Notes under the pieces: model-generated
The model's input: the letters and a program-made list of their open reading frames with translations, nothing else
Database searches by the model: none
Told to the model about the DNA's origin: nothing
Made by a program: the position numbers and the translations under genes
In this document: positions 44,597 through 53,375 of the stretch, piece by piece
Layout: the number at the start of each line of letters is the position of its first letter
Position numbering within the stretch: the first letter of the stretch is position 1
Source of the DNA: Novosphingobium sp.
GTDB taxonomy: Bacteria > Pseudomonadota > Alphaproteobacteria > Sphingomonadales > Sphingomonadaceae
Assembly: GCF_027486195.1 (NCBI RefSeq)
Contig: NZ_JAIXPP010000060.1
Coordinates: forward strand, 42,240-106,239
DNA: 64,000 bases
Direction of reading: 5' to 3'

Positions 44597-45594
44597 GTCG
44601 AACCGCGCACGATCAGTTGCGGCTCGATCTGCTGGGAGGCCGTCTCCTCGCCGGCAATCCGGCGCAGAAGGGTCTGGGTGATCAAGTCCGCACCGTGCCG
44701 CAACTGCTGGTCGATCGTCGAAAGCGGCGGCGCCATGTGCTCCCCGATCGGCAGGCCGTCATACCCGATCACGCGCACATCATCGGGCACACTGCGGCCC
44801 AGATCTCTCAGCGCACGGATCACGCTGATCGCGGTGACGTCAGACCCAGCAACGATCCCGTCGGGCATTTCAGGCAGCGCGCCGAGCTTCTGGCGCAAAT
44901 CAGCGTAGGCCGCATCGGGTTCGAAATGCGTGGGGATCGCGGTCAGGCCTTCGAGCCCGGCTTCCTGCACCGCACCGCGCGCACCCTCGACGCGGTCTCC
45001 GAACTCGCTCCCCTCGACCGGCCCGGCATAGGCAATCCGCCGGCAGCCCCGCTCGATCAGGTGCAGCGCGGCCATGCGCCCGCCGAGCCGGTTGTCCGAA
45101 CCGATCGAGCAATGATGCTGGCCTGGTGAATGGCCACCCCAGACCACCATCGGCATATAGCGGCGCGAGACCGTCTCGATCACATGAACCTGATCCGACT
45201 GGCCGACCACGACAATGCCATCGACACGCCCGCTGCCGATGAACCGATCGATCCAGCGATCGTTGCGCGGGAGCACGCGCGAGAGCAGCAGGTCATATCC
45301 CCGCTCGGCAAAGGCATCGGCGAGAAACCCGGTCATCGTGTTGAAGAACGGATCGGACAAGTGCTGCAGCGCCTCATGCCCCAGCGGCACCAGCACGCCG
45401 ATCGTCATGGTGCGCTGCGTGCGCAAGTTGCGCGCGGCGACATTGGGCTGGTAGCCGAGCTTTTCGGCAAGCGCGGCGATGCGCTTGCGCGTTTCCTCAC
45501 TCACCCGGCCCGATCCCGTCAGCGCGCGCGAAGCGGTGGCGGTGGAGACCCCGGCGAGTTCGGCAAACTCCTTGATATTCTTGACGCTGACCAT
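44593..45594 (-). CDS. LacI-family transcriptional regulator
   Basis: 333 residues. The N-terminal helix-turn-helix and hinge read VSVKNIKEFAELAGVSTATA, SRALTGSGRVSEETR and LGYQPNVAARNLR. The periplasmic-binding-protein-like sensor domain follows (TIGVLVPLGHEALQHLSDPF, DGIVVVGQSD, GYDGLPIGEHMAPPLSTIDQ). It is last in a leftward run of receptor, carboxylesterase and lacI, all behind operator site 2, so it is probably autoregulated. The ligand is unknown; a sugar is typical. Confidence 0.93.
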   Translation of the reverse strand: MVSVKNIKEFAELAGVSTATASRALTGSGRVSEETRKRIAALAEKLGYQPNVAARNLRTQRTMTIGVLVPLGHEALQHLSDPFFNTMTGFLADAFAERGYDLLLSRVLPRNDRWIDRFIGSGRVDGIVVVGQSDQVHVIETVSRRYMPMVVWGGHSPGQHHCSIGSDNRLGGRMAALHLIERGCRRIAYAGPVEGSEFGDRVEGARGAVQEAGLEGLTAIPTHFEPDAAYADLRQKLGALPEMPDGIVAGSDVTAISVIRALRDLGRSVPDDVRVIGYDGLPIGEHMAPPLSTIDQQLRHGADLITQTLLRRIAGEETASQQIEPQLIVRGST

Positions 45595-45692
45595 GTGACC
45601 CTTTGTATCCGGACATCGCCTACCGGGCAAAACCCTGCGAGCCGCACGCGGCGCAGCTTACACAGACCGCTGCGGGCGGCCAATGGGGGCGC

Positions 45693-47378
45693 TCAGCGCA
45701 GGCTGGCGCGTTCGGCCGCATCGATCTCGCCAATGAGCGCGGGGCTTGCGTCCAGCCGGAGCGAGGGGAAATCGCCGGGCGCAACCGGACGCCATGGCGG
45801 GAGGCCCGCGCCATCGGGCACGCCGCCCGCGGCAAAGGCAACCAGCGTGCGCGACATGCGCGCTGCCAGGTCCTGCGCTTCAGGCCCGCCGCCCGTCATC
45901 GAAGCGCAGCGTGCTGCGTTATCGAACCAGAACGGAATATCGAGGCAGTGGAATGCACGCGGACGGCCATCGAGCACGGGAGTCCGCCATGCAAACCAGA
46001 ACAAGTGCGTGCGCTGCGCTCCTGCAGCAAGGCGGCGCGCGGCCTGATCGATCACCGCCTGCCGGATCGGCGCGGTGGCGATGCGCGACCACAGGTCGAA
46101 CGGTTTTGCTGCGGGTGTCGCGGCGCGGAAGGCGCGGATCACGGCGTCGGCGCGGCCGGGCAGGAACCGGTCGACCCGGGCCCGCAGTGCTGCCTCGTCC
46201 ATGGCGTCGCTGTCCGGCTGGTTGATGCCGGTCACGAATTCATTGAGCGTGGAGCCGATGATCAGCGGAACCGCCGGATCGGTGGCGGGCAAAGCCGGAC
46301 CAGCTGGATCGGCAAGGATCGTGCGGCCATCGATCACCGGCGCATAATCGAGGATCTGCGGAATCCGGCGCACATCGACGAATCCGTCGAAGGGCGGGTT
46401 GATCCGCGCGGCAACGCGATCTGCCGCAGCGCGCAAGTCGGCATAAGGGAGCGCCTGAAGCTTGGCGATCTCGCCGCTCCCCACCCCCAGTTCCGCCAGC
46501 AGCAGCGCGCTGAGCCGGGCGCTGCGCGCAGGCGTATTGAACCCGGCGAACGATCCGCTGAGGATCGCAGCGCGGTGATAGAGGCCGCGCGCCGCCGGCA
46601 TCGCCATCAGCGCCGAAACCTTGGCCCCGCCACCCGATTGGCCGAAGATCGTCACCCGGTCCGGATCGCCGCCGAACACGCCGATGTTGTCCTTCACCCA
46701 GCGCAGCGCGGCTACGATATCGAGCATGCCAAGATTGCCACTCTCGGCAAAATCCGGGCCCCATGCGGAGAGATCGAGGAAGCCGAGCAGATTGAGCCGG
46801 TGATTGAGCGTGACGACAACGGCATCGCCGGTTCGGGCAAGGTTCTCGCCGTCGAAGGCCGGGATATCGTGGCCCGACCCCGCCGCGAAACCACCCCCGT
46901 GAAGCCAGACGAGCACCGGACGCCGCCCCGCATCAAGCGCCGGCGTCCAGACGTTGAGCCGCAAGCAGTCCTCGTCCGCCACGGCATCGTTCCAGCGGAA
47001 GATGAAAGCTTCCTCATCGTGGAAGCGGCCCATGCCCTTGTCCTGCGGGGCGATCGGGCCGTAATGCAACGCAGACCTTACACCCTGCCATGGCGCAGGT
47101 GGCCGGGGTGGGCGGAAGCGGTTGGCCCCGCCGGTCGGCGCGCCATAAGGCACGCCCTTGAACATATGAACGCCGCCCTGGCGATAGCCGCGGATCAGGC
47201 CCGCAGTGGTGCGCGCGGTGACGGCGGCGGGATCGGTGGACAAGGCCGCGTCCTCTTGAGGCATGGCCGCTGCAGCGGCGGAAGTGCCCGGGGCGAGCGA
47301 TAACCCCGCCGCAAGCCCTGCGCCCTTGATCAGGCTGCGGCGATCAAACCCCCCTGCCCGTGCAGTGCTTTGGGCCAT
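45693..47378 (-). CDS. Tat-exported type B carboxylesterase
   Basis: 561 residues. Twin-arginine signal FDRRSLIKGAGLAAGLSL. The type B pattern includes GGVHMFKGVPYGAP, EDCLRLNVWTP, oxyanion VWLHGGGFAAGSG and nucleophile IFGQSGGGAKVS. It hydrolyses carboxylic esters of broad alcohol parts. It lies 76 bp downstream of the TonB-dependent receptor and 98 bp upstream of lacI, all on the minus strand, so the three are likely cotranscribed. Confidence 0.92.
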   Translation of the reverse strand: MAQSTARAGGFDRRSLIKGAGLAAGLSLAPGTSAAAAAMPQEDAALSTDPAAVTARTTAGLIRGYRQGGVHMFKGVPYGAPTGGANRFRPPRPPAPWQGVRSALHYGPIAPQDKGMGRFHDEEAFIFRWNDAVADEDCLRLNVWTPALDAGRRPVLVWLHGGGFAAGSGHDIPAFDGENLARTGDAVVVTLNHRLNLLGFLDLSAWGPDFAESGNLGMLDIVAALRWVKDNIGVFGGDPDRVTIFGQSGGGAKVSALMAMPAARGLYHRAAILSGSFAGFNTPARSARLSALLLAELGVGSGEIAKLQALPYADLRAAADRVAARINPPFDGFVDVRRIPQILDYAPVIDGRTILADPAGPALPATDPAVPLIIGSTLNEFVTGINQPDSDAMDEAALRARVDRFLPGRADAVIRAFRAATPAAKPFDLWSRIATAPIRQAVIDQAARRLAAGAQRTHLFWFAWRTPVLDGRPRAFHCLDIPFWFDNAARCASMTGGGPEAQDLAARMSRTLVAFAAGGVPDGAGLPPWRPVAPGDFPSLRLDASPALIGEIDAAERASLR

Positions 47379-47454
47379 CGTTTTTCCGCCTTGTGAACGT
47401 TTGGCAGGACAGCGCCCGGCTCCACAAGGGAAACCGGGCGCAGCCACCGCCAGA

Positions 47455-49608
47455 TCAGTTGGTGTTGAGGCGGAACGTGACCCCGATGGTGCGCGGGCGC
47501 GGCCCAGCCAGCAGCGTGGGACCATTGGCCGAGGTCGGCCCGCGCTCGTCGGAAAGGTTGTCCGCGAAGAGGCGCAGCTCGTAGCGATCGCGGCGCAGGC
47601 CGATGCTCGCCTGGAACAGCTGATAGGGGTTGATCTCGTTCACTGTGGCATCGCCGAGCCGGAAGCGGCCGACCGTGGTCGCCGATCCGGTGACGAACAT
47701 TTCGTACTTGCCGACGTTCGTCTCGTAGGTCGCATCGAGCCGGAAGTTATGGGTCGGCGTGTTGAGCAGGCGCTTGCCATTGGCAATCCGGGGATCCGCG
47801 CCGTTGAAGGCGGGGATCACCTTGGTGAACTTGGAATCGTTGATGTTGCCGATCATGTTGAGCGTCAGCCCCTTGATCGGCGTGCGCCAGGTCGCTTCGA
47901 GATCGATGCCCTTTGCCTTGCCGTCACCCAGATTGGCGAAGGCGGCAAGGCCGATCGACGTGTTGAAGGCGCTCTGGATGTTCGTGTACTTGATATCGTA
48001 GAGGCTTACCGCGAGGCGGAGCGCGCCATCGAACAGCGTGCCCTTGGTGCCGATCTCGAGGTTGCGCAGCTTGTCGGGCGTGAGCGAGAGCCCGCTGGGC
48101 ACGCCGTCCGCGATCACCGCATCGGCCTGGGCCTGCGATTGCAGGATGCCGCTGCGGAAACCGGTTCCGGCGTTGAAGAACACCGTCCAGTTCGGCACCG
48201 GATAGTACGCCAGGTTGGCGCGCCAGGTCACAGCGTCGGGCGTTGCCTTGATCGATACGGGAACGCCGTTGGAAATCGAATCCGCGGTGCGCTTGTCCTT
48301 GAAATAGCGCAGGCCGACCAGCGGGACGAGCTTGCCGTCAAACAGCTCGTAGCTGGCCTCGGAAAACAGCGCTGCGTTCTCGGTCTTGGTCACGGTCTGG
48401 CCGCTCAGCGCGAAGGCGGGGAAGTTGAGGTTGAAAGTATAGAGGCTCCGTGCGTTCTGATAGAACACGCCAGCCACGCCCTTGAACGGCCCGCCCTTGT
48501 TGGTGGCAAGGCGCAGTTCGTTGACGAAGTTGCGCGCATCGCCCCCGTTGATCAGCGTGCCAATGCCAAGCGGCGCGCCGAGATTGAGGCCGACCTGAAA
48601 ACCGCCGGGCAGCGACTTCTGATACGAGGTCGCGTTGGTGAGCGTGAGATCACCGATATCGCGGGTGATCGTGTTGGAAAGATACCAGGCGCGGCGGCGA
48701 TCATAGCCCACCACGTCGCCCTGGAACGAGGCGAAGGGCGGCTTCACCGAGTTGATGACATTGAGGTAGTTCTGATCGGTGCTGAAGTACCAGCCGCGCA
48801 GGCGCACGGTGGTGAGCGCATCGGGCTTCCACAGCAGAACCGCCTGAATGTCCTTCGAGGTGACGTCGTTGGCGTCCTTCTCGCGCGGGGTGCCGGTCGG
48901 CGCGCCCGAATAGATATCCGCATAGCCCGCGCGGCGATCGTAGCCTCCGCTGACGCGCAGGCCGAGCTTGCCCTCGATCAGCGGGACCGAGATAGCGGCG
49001 GCACCGCGGTAGTTGGGATCACCGGCATCGCCCGTCTTGGAAAGCTCCGCCTCGCCCGCAACGGTGATCTTTTCGAGATCGGGGTTCTTGGTGCGATAGA
49101 TGATCGTGCCCGCTGACGAGCCGAGGCCATAAAGCGTGCCCTGCGGTCCGCGCAGCACCTCGATCCGGTCGATATCGAAGTACTGCACCGGCGGCGCGGC
49201 CTGGTTGTTGGGCACGCCGAACGGGGTATCATCGAGGTAGTAGCCGATCAGGCCATCGCCGATGGGGCCGCCCGCGCCCGAGCCACGGAACGAAAAGATG
49301 CGGTAGCCCGCGCCGATTTCCTGCGCCTGCGAGGCACCGGGGATGAGCTGGATCAGATCCGATCCATCGCGCACATTGCGCTGCTTGAGCGTGTCGCCAC
49401 CGAATGCCTGGATCGCGATCGGCACCTGATCGAGCTTGAGCGAGCCGGACTTGAGCGCGGTGACGATGATTTCGTCAGAGCCGGCCGCTTCGCTGGCCTG
49501 CGGGGCCGCCTCCTGCGCATGGACAGACACAGCGGACATCATGGCGATGGTGGCGGCGGCACCGGTGAGGCACGCGCGCAGTTGGTTGCGATGGTGATTG
49601 GGCTTCAT
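47455..49608 (-). CDS. TonB-dependent outer-membrane receptor (regulon receptor)
   Basis: 717 residues with a signal peptide ending in SVHAQEA. The plug domain shows DEIIVTALKSGSLKLDQVP, FSFRGSGAGG and IEVLRGPQGTLYGLGSSAG. A 22-strand-type barrel follows, ending TIGVTFRLN with an aromatic-poor last strand. It takes up a large ligand using TonB energy. GGAGG lies five bases before the ATG. Operator site 2 is just upstream. Partners in the operon (carboxylesterase, LacI) suggest an esterified substrate. Confidence 0.93.
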   Translation of the reverse strand: MKPNHHRNQLRACLTGAAATIAMMSAVSVHAQEAAPQASEAAGSDEIIVTALKSGSLKLDQVPIAIQAFGGDTLKQRNVRDGSDLIQLIPGASQAQEIGAGYRIFSFRGSGAGGPIGDGLIGYYLDDTPFGVPNNQAAPPVQYFDIDRIEVLRGPQGTLYGLGSSAGTIIYRTKNPDLEKITVAGEAELSKTGDAGDPNYRGAAAISVPLIEGKLGLRVSGGYDRRAGYADIYSGAPTGTPREKDANDVTSKDIQAVLLWKPDALTTVRLRGWYFSTDQNYLNVINSVKPPFASFQGDVVGYDRRRAWYLSNTITRDIGDLTLTNATSYQKSLPGGFQVGLNLGAPLGIGTLINGGDARNFVNELRLATNKGGPFKGVAGVFYQNARSLYTFNLNFPAFALSGQTVTKTENAALFSEASYELFDGKLVPLVGLRYFKDKRTADSISNGVPVSIKATPDAVTWRANLAYYPVPNWTVFFNAGTGFRSGILQSQAQADAVIADGVPSGLSLTPDKLRNLEIGTKGTLFDGALRLAVSLYDIKYTNIQSAFNTSIGLAAFANLGDGKAKGIDLEATWRTPIKGLTLNMIGNINDSKFTKVIPAFNGADPRIANGKRLLNTPTHNFRLDATYETNVGKYEMFVTGSATTVGRFRLGDATVNEINPYQLFQASIGLRRDRYELRLFADNLSDERGPTSANGPTLLAGPRPRTIGVTFRLNTN

Positions 49609-49633
49609 GGTATCCTCCCTCGTTCTTGGATAT

Positions 49634-49653
49634 TTGCGTAATCGATTGTGCAA
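49634..49653. promoter_or_regulatory. LacI-type operator, site 2
   Basis: TTGCGTAATCGATTGTGCAA, near-perfect palindrome 26 bp upstream of the receptor start codon. This is the site expected to control the receptor-carboxylesterase-lacI operon. Confidence 0.75.
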
Positions 49654-49700
49654 CGAGTGTCAAACCGTTGCCTGCTCGCACTTTGGGGCGAGTGTTTGCT

Positions 49701-50810
49701 TCAGGTTCTGACGGACGCGGGCTGGAAGGCGGCGGCCAGCGCCGCCTTCCACGATGCAGTGAAGGTGCGCGCGGCGCGCGAGGCGGGCGCGATGAAATCG
49801 AAGCCGTGGTAGGCGCCCGGAATGACCAACAACTGCGTCGGCACGCCGGCCGCGATCAGTGCCTGCGCGTAGGCCACGTCTTCCTGGACAAAGAGATCGA
49901 TCGCACCCACGCCGATGAACGCCGGGGGCAGACCGGCAAAGCTGCCGATCCGTGCGGGAACCGAGCCCGGCGGCACCGATGCACCGCCGGCGGGCTGGCC
50001 AAGCAGACTGGCCCAGCCGACCCGGTTGCCCACCTCGTTCCAGCCGATCGTGCCGATGAACGGCGGCACCCGGCGCGTGCTGCCGGTGCGATCATCGAGC
50101 ATCGGGTAAATCAGCACTTGATAGCACAGCGGCACGCTGCGGCGGTCGCGCGCGGCGATGGCCACCATGGCCGCAAGGCCGCCGCCCGCGCTCTCACCCA
50201 TGACCGCAATTCGCGCCGGATCCACGCCCAGCGCGGCTGCATTTGCGTGAAGCCAGACCAGCGCGGCATGGCAATCCTCGAGTGGTCCGGGGAATGCGGT
50301 CTCGGGCGAAAGCCGGTAATCAACCTCCACCACCACGCAGCCCATTTCCTCTGCAACGCGCTGGGAAGCCGGGAACGTGTCCGTCATCCGGCCAACAATG
50401 AATCCGCCGCCGTGGATATGCAGCACCGCCGGACGTGGCGCTTCGCCAGGGCGCGCACCGATCACCGCGATCGGCACCTCGGGATGCCCAGGCGCCCCGG
50501 GAATGCGCCGCAGATCGATGGCCGGGGATGCGAGCGGCGGCGGTGGTGGCGGGGTCTTCAGCCGCATCGCCCGGATCGCGGCAGGATCAAGCGGATCGGG
50601 CAGCGGCCGGGCCAGGATCATCCTTGCGCCTTCGCGCAGTTCAGGATCGACCATCCGTAGCGGATCGTCCACCGGCGCGGCCGAAGCCGCAAGGGTCCGC
50701 AGCGGCATGGCTGTCAGCGCGGCGGCGCTAGCAGCAGCAAGGCCGAACGATCTGCGTGTGAACGTCACCCTAAATCCCTCTAGCTTTGCCGCAATCTCTG
50801 GCGCGGTCAT
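49701..50810 (-). CDS. Tat-exported alpha/beta hydrolase, HSL type (paralogue A)
   Basis: 369 residues. The twin-arginine signal TRRSFGLAAASAAAL follows a short leader; GTG at 50768 is an alternative start. The hormone-sensitive-lipase-like motifs are HIHGGGFIVG (oxyanion) and GESAGGGLAAMVA (nucleophile Ser), with the acid in GAIDLFVQED and the His in GAYHGFDFI. It is a close paralogue of the hydrolase at 52061-53119: VDPARIAVMGESAGGG and YPMLDDRTGSTR are shared. Two operators lie upstream. Confidence 0.88.
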   Translation of the reverse strand: MTAPEIAAKLEGFRVTFTRRSFGLAAASAAALTAMPLRTLAASAAPVDDPLRMVDPELREGARMILARPLPDPLDPAAIRAMRLKTPPPPPPLASPAIDLRRIPGAPGHPEVPIAVIGARPGEAPRPAVLHIHGGGFIVGRMTDTFPASQRVAEEMGCVVVEVDYRLSPETAFPGPLEDCHAALVWLHANAAALGVDPARIAVMGESAGGGLAAMVAIAARDRRSVPLCYQVLIYPMLDDRTGSTRRVPPFIGTIGWNEVGNRVGWASLLGQPAGGASVPPGSVPARIGSFAGLPPAFIGVGAIDLFVQEDVAYAQALIAAGVPTQLLVIPGAYHGFDFIAPASRAARTFTASWKAALAAAFQPASVRT

Positions 50811-50824
50811 TGGCGCACACACTC

Positions 50825-50844
50825 GCGCGCAATCGATTACCTTC
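50825..50844. promoter_or_regulatory. LacI-type operator, site 3
   Basis: GCGCGCAATCGATTACCTTC. It lies 15 bp from the start of the leftward hydrolase. The centre-to-centre distance to site 4 is 37 bp. Confidence 0.65.
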
Positions 50845-50861
50845 TTACACCTTGCGGTCAC

Positions 50862-50881
50862 AATTGCAATCGATTACGCAA
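50862..50881. promoter_or_regulatory. LacI-type operator, site 4
   Basis: AATTGCAATCGATTACGCAA. Together with site 3 it occupies the divergent promoter of the two hydrolases at 49701-50810 and 50946-52064. Confidence 0.7.
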
Positions 50882-50945
50882 GTGCCAGGATCGGGACGGC
50901 AGGCGCGAAGTCCTCGCCGCGGATCATCAGGAGAGAACCCGCGCC

Positions 50946-52064
50946 ATGATCAGCCCGATGTTTCCCATCTGCGCCCGCGCGATGCGGTTGGCTGGCGCGC
51001 TCTTGCTGGCCGTCGCGGCACTGACCGTCCCGCAGGCGGCTATCGCAGCGGATGCGCCGCCCAAGGTTACCGTGGATGCAGACGGCACGGTTCACGTGCC
51101 CGCAATGGCCGTGCCGGTCTCGTCAATGCTCAGCCCCGAGGCAAAGCAGTACATGGCCGACCATCTGCACGACATGCAGAACGCCGAGAAAGTGAAGCAG
51201 GTGGGGGGTGTGCCGGTGTTCATGGAACCCTACCTCGCCGAAGCGAAGGCGGCGTTTGCCACCACCATGCGCGAGCACCGCATCGGCGGGGTGCGCGTGT
51301 TCGACTATGCTCCCAAGGCCGGGATCGCCCCGCGCAATGCCCGCCGCGTGCTGATCAACCTGCACGGCGGCGGCTTCATGGGCTGCTTCCCCGGCTGCGC
51401 AGAGCTCGAAGCCATTCCCGTTGCCGCGCTCGGCAAAGTGCGGGTCGTCTCGGTCGATTACAGGCAGGGCCCGGACCACACGTTCCCCGCTGCAAGCGAG
51501 GACGTGGCGTTGGTCTATCGCGAACTGCTCAAATCCCACCGCCCGGAGCAGATCGGCATCTATGGCTGCTCGGCCGGCGGGATGCTCACCGGCATGTCCC
51601 TGGCATGGTTTCAGAAGCACGGCCTGCCCCGCCCCGGTGCGGCTGGCATCTTCTGCGCAGGCCTCACCAGTTCGTCCAACGGCTTCGGCGGCGATGCCGA
51701 TTACATGACCGCCGCCGTGGGCGAGGCGCGCCCTGCCCCGGCATGGCCCACCACCACCCCGCCGACATGGACCGCCCTGCCCTATTTCAAGGACGCGGAC
51801 CCCAAGGACCCGCTCGTCTCGCCCGGCTCATCCGATGCCGTGCTGCGCCTGTTCCCGCCGACTCTGATCCTCACCGCAACGCGCGGGTTCGAGCTGAGTT
51901 CGGCGGTCAAGACCCACACCCGCCTCGTCGCGCTCGGCGTTCCGGCGGAATTGCATGTGTGGGAAGGCCTGTTCCACGGCTTCTTCTACAAGCCGGACAT
52001 GCCCGAATCGCGCGAGGCCTACGCCGTAATCCTGAAATTCTTCGACCGGAATCTCGCGCGCTAA
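50946..52064 (+). CDS. Secreted alpha/beta hydrolase
   Basis: 372 residues with a Sec signal peptide (LAGALLLAVAALTVPQAAIA). Fold motifs: oxyanion LINLHGGGFMGCF, nucleophile IYGCSAGGMLTGMSL (Ser within GCSAGG), and histidine in WEGLFHGFFY. It belongs to the alpha/beta-hydrolase fold-3 esterases but is only distantly like its two neighbours. The stop overlaps the convergent hydrolase stop by 4 nt. Confidence 0.88.
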   Translation: MISPMFPICARAMRLAGALLLAVAALTVPQAAIAADAPPKVTVDADGTVHVPAMAVPVSSMLSPEAKQYMADHLHDMQNAEKVKQVGGVPVFMEPYLAEAKAAFATTMREHRIGGVRVFDYAPKAGIAPRNARRVLINLHGGGFMGCFPGCAELEAIPVAALGKVRVVSVDYRQGPDHTFPAASEDVALVYRELLKSHRPEQIGIYGCSAGGMLTGMSLAWFQKHGLPRPGAAGIFCAGLTSSSNGFGGDADYMTAAVGEARPAPAWPTTTPPTWTALPYFKDADPKDPLVSPGSSDAVLRLFPPTLILTATRGFELSSAVKTHTRLVALGVPAELHVWEGLFHGFFYKPDMPESREAYAVILKFFDRNLAR

Positions 52065-53119
52065 GCCGCGAAGGCAGCGCGCAATTCCGCTTTCCACGCC
52101 GCAGTGATTTCCCGCGCCACGCGCGCTTCCGGCACGACGAAATCGAAGGCATGCCATGCGCCGGGCGTGACATGGATCCGCGTTTTCACCCCTGCCGCGA
52201 TAAGGCGCCCGCCAAACGCGATATCCTCGTCGACAAACAGATCGAGCGCGCCGACGCCGATGAAGGTGGGGGCAAGGCCTGCCAGCTTGCTCTCCCGTGC
52301 GGGAACGCTGCCGGCGGGCGCCGTGTCCGATCCCGCCGGTACGCCCAGAAACGCCGACCAGCCGAACCGATTGGCCTCAGCCGACCAACCAATCGTTCCG
52401 ATATGCGGCGGCACCTTGCGGGTCGAACCGGTGCGATCATCGAGCATGGGATAGATCAGAACGGCCTGACACAGCGCCACCTTGCCGCGATCCCGGGCCA
52501 TCAGCGCGACCATCGCGGCCAGCCCGCCACCGGCGCTTTCGCCCATCACGGCGATGCGCGCCGGATCGACACCCAAACTCTGCGCATTGTCCGCAAGCCA
52601 TTCGAGCGCGGCGTAGTTGTCGAGTACCGGGCCCGGGAACGGCGTTTCCGGCGACAGGCGATAATCGACATTGACCACGACCGCGCCGAATTCCGCCGCA
52701 AGTGTTTGGCAGAACGCGGTCAGGTTGCGGGCGCGCCCGGAAATCATTCCGCCGCCGTGGATATGCACGATCGCCGGCCTTGGCTTGCCCGATGCCTCCG
52801 GCACAATCAGTTCGATCGCGACGGGCGGCGCGCCCGCCGGTCCGGGAATCGTCTGGAGCGTGACCTCGGGCGCGGCAAGCAGCGGCGGCGGCGCCCAAGC
52901 GGCGCGCATTGCCGGCAGAGCCTCACGCGTCATCGGCGGAAATTTCTGCGCGAGCATCGCGCGCGCCGCCGCGCGCAGTTCGGGGTCGACCAGCGCAAGC
53001 GGATCGGAACCGGCCGCCTCGGCCGCCTGGACAAGGCTGCTGCGCGCAAGCCCCGGCACAAGCGCCGCCGCTCCGGTGCCGAGAAGGATGCGGTGCAGAT
53101 CGCGGCGACTGAGGGTCAA
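52061..53119 (-). CDS. Tat-exported alpha/beta hydrolase, HSL type (paralogue B)
   Basis: 352 residues. The twin-arginine signal is SRRDLHRILLGTGAAALVPG. Motifs are HIHGGGMISG, GESAGGGLAAMVAL, GALDLFVDED and GAWHAFDFV, paralogous to the hydrolase at 49701-50810. The pair probably arose by duplication within the locus. Operator site 5 lies 61 bp upstream. Confidence 0.88.
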   Translation of the reverse strand: MTLSRRDLHRILLGTGAAALVPGLARSSLVQAAEAAGSDPLALVDPELRAAARAMLAQKFPPMTREALPAMRAAWAPPPLLAAPEVTLQTIPGPAGAPPVAIELIVPEASGKPRPAIVHIHGGGMISGRARNLTAFCQTLAAEFGAVVVNVDYRLSPETPFPGPVLDNYAALEWLADNAQSLGVDPARIAVMGESAGGGLAAMVALMARDRGKVALCQAVLIYPMLDDRTGSTRKVPPHIGTIGWSAEANRFGWSAFLGVPAGSDTAPAGSVPARESKLAGLAPTFIGVGALDLFVDEDIAFGGRLIAAGVKTRIHVTPGAWHAFDFVVPEARVAREITAAWKAELRAAFAA

Positions 53120-53179
53120 TGAAAACTCCTGCCGAGGCGGTGCAGCGACCGCACCAGATGACGAGTACGGTCTGCGTGG

Positions 53180-53199
53180 TTGCGCAACCGATTACAAGA
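53180..53199. promoter_or_regulatory. LacI-type operator, site 5
   Basis: TTGCGCAACCGATTACAAGA, with ACCGAT in place of ATCGAT. It lies in the divergent region between paralogue B and the MFS gene and extends the regulon to the transporter. Confidence 0.6.
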
Positions 53200-53375
53200 G
53201 GCTTGAGCGGGCCACCGCCAAGCGAGTGATGCCTGAGTGTCTGCGGAAGGGTTCGCCCTCAGCGCCTCCAGTTCCATCACGAGGAGCCGCTTCGGTCGCG
53301 GCGCCCCCCCGCGCTTGACTCGGGTTGCCCCCTGCCCAATAAACCGGATAATTATTGGATCATCGAGGGCATGGA

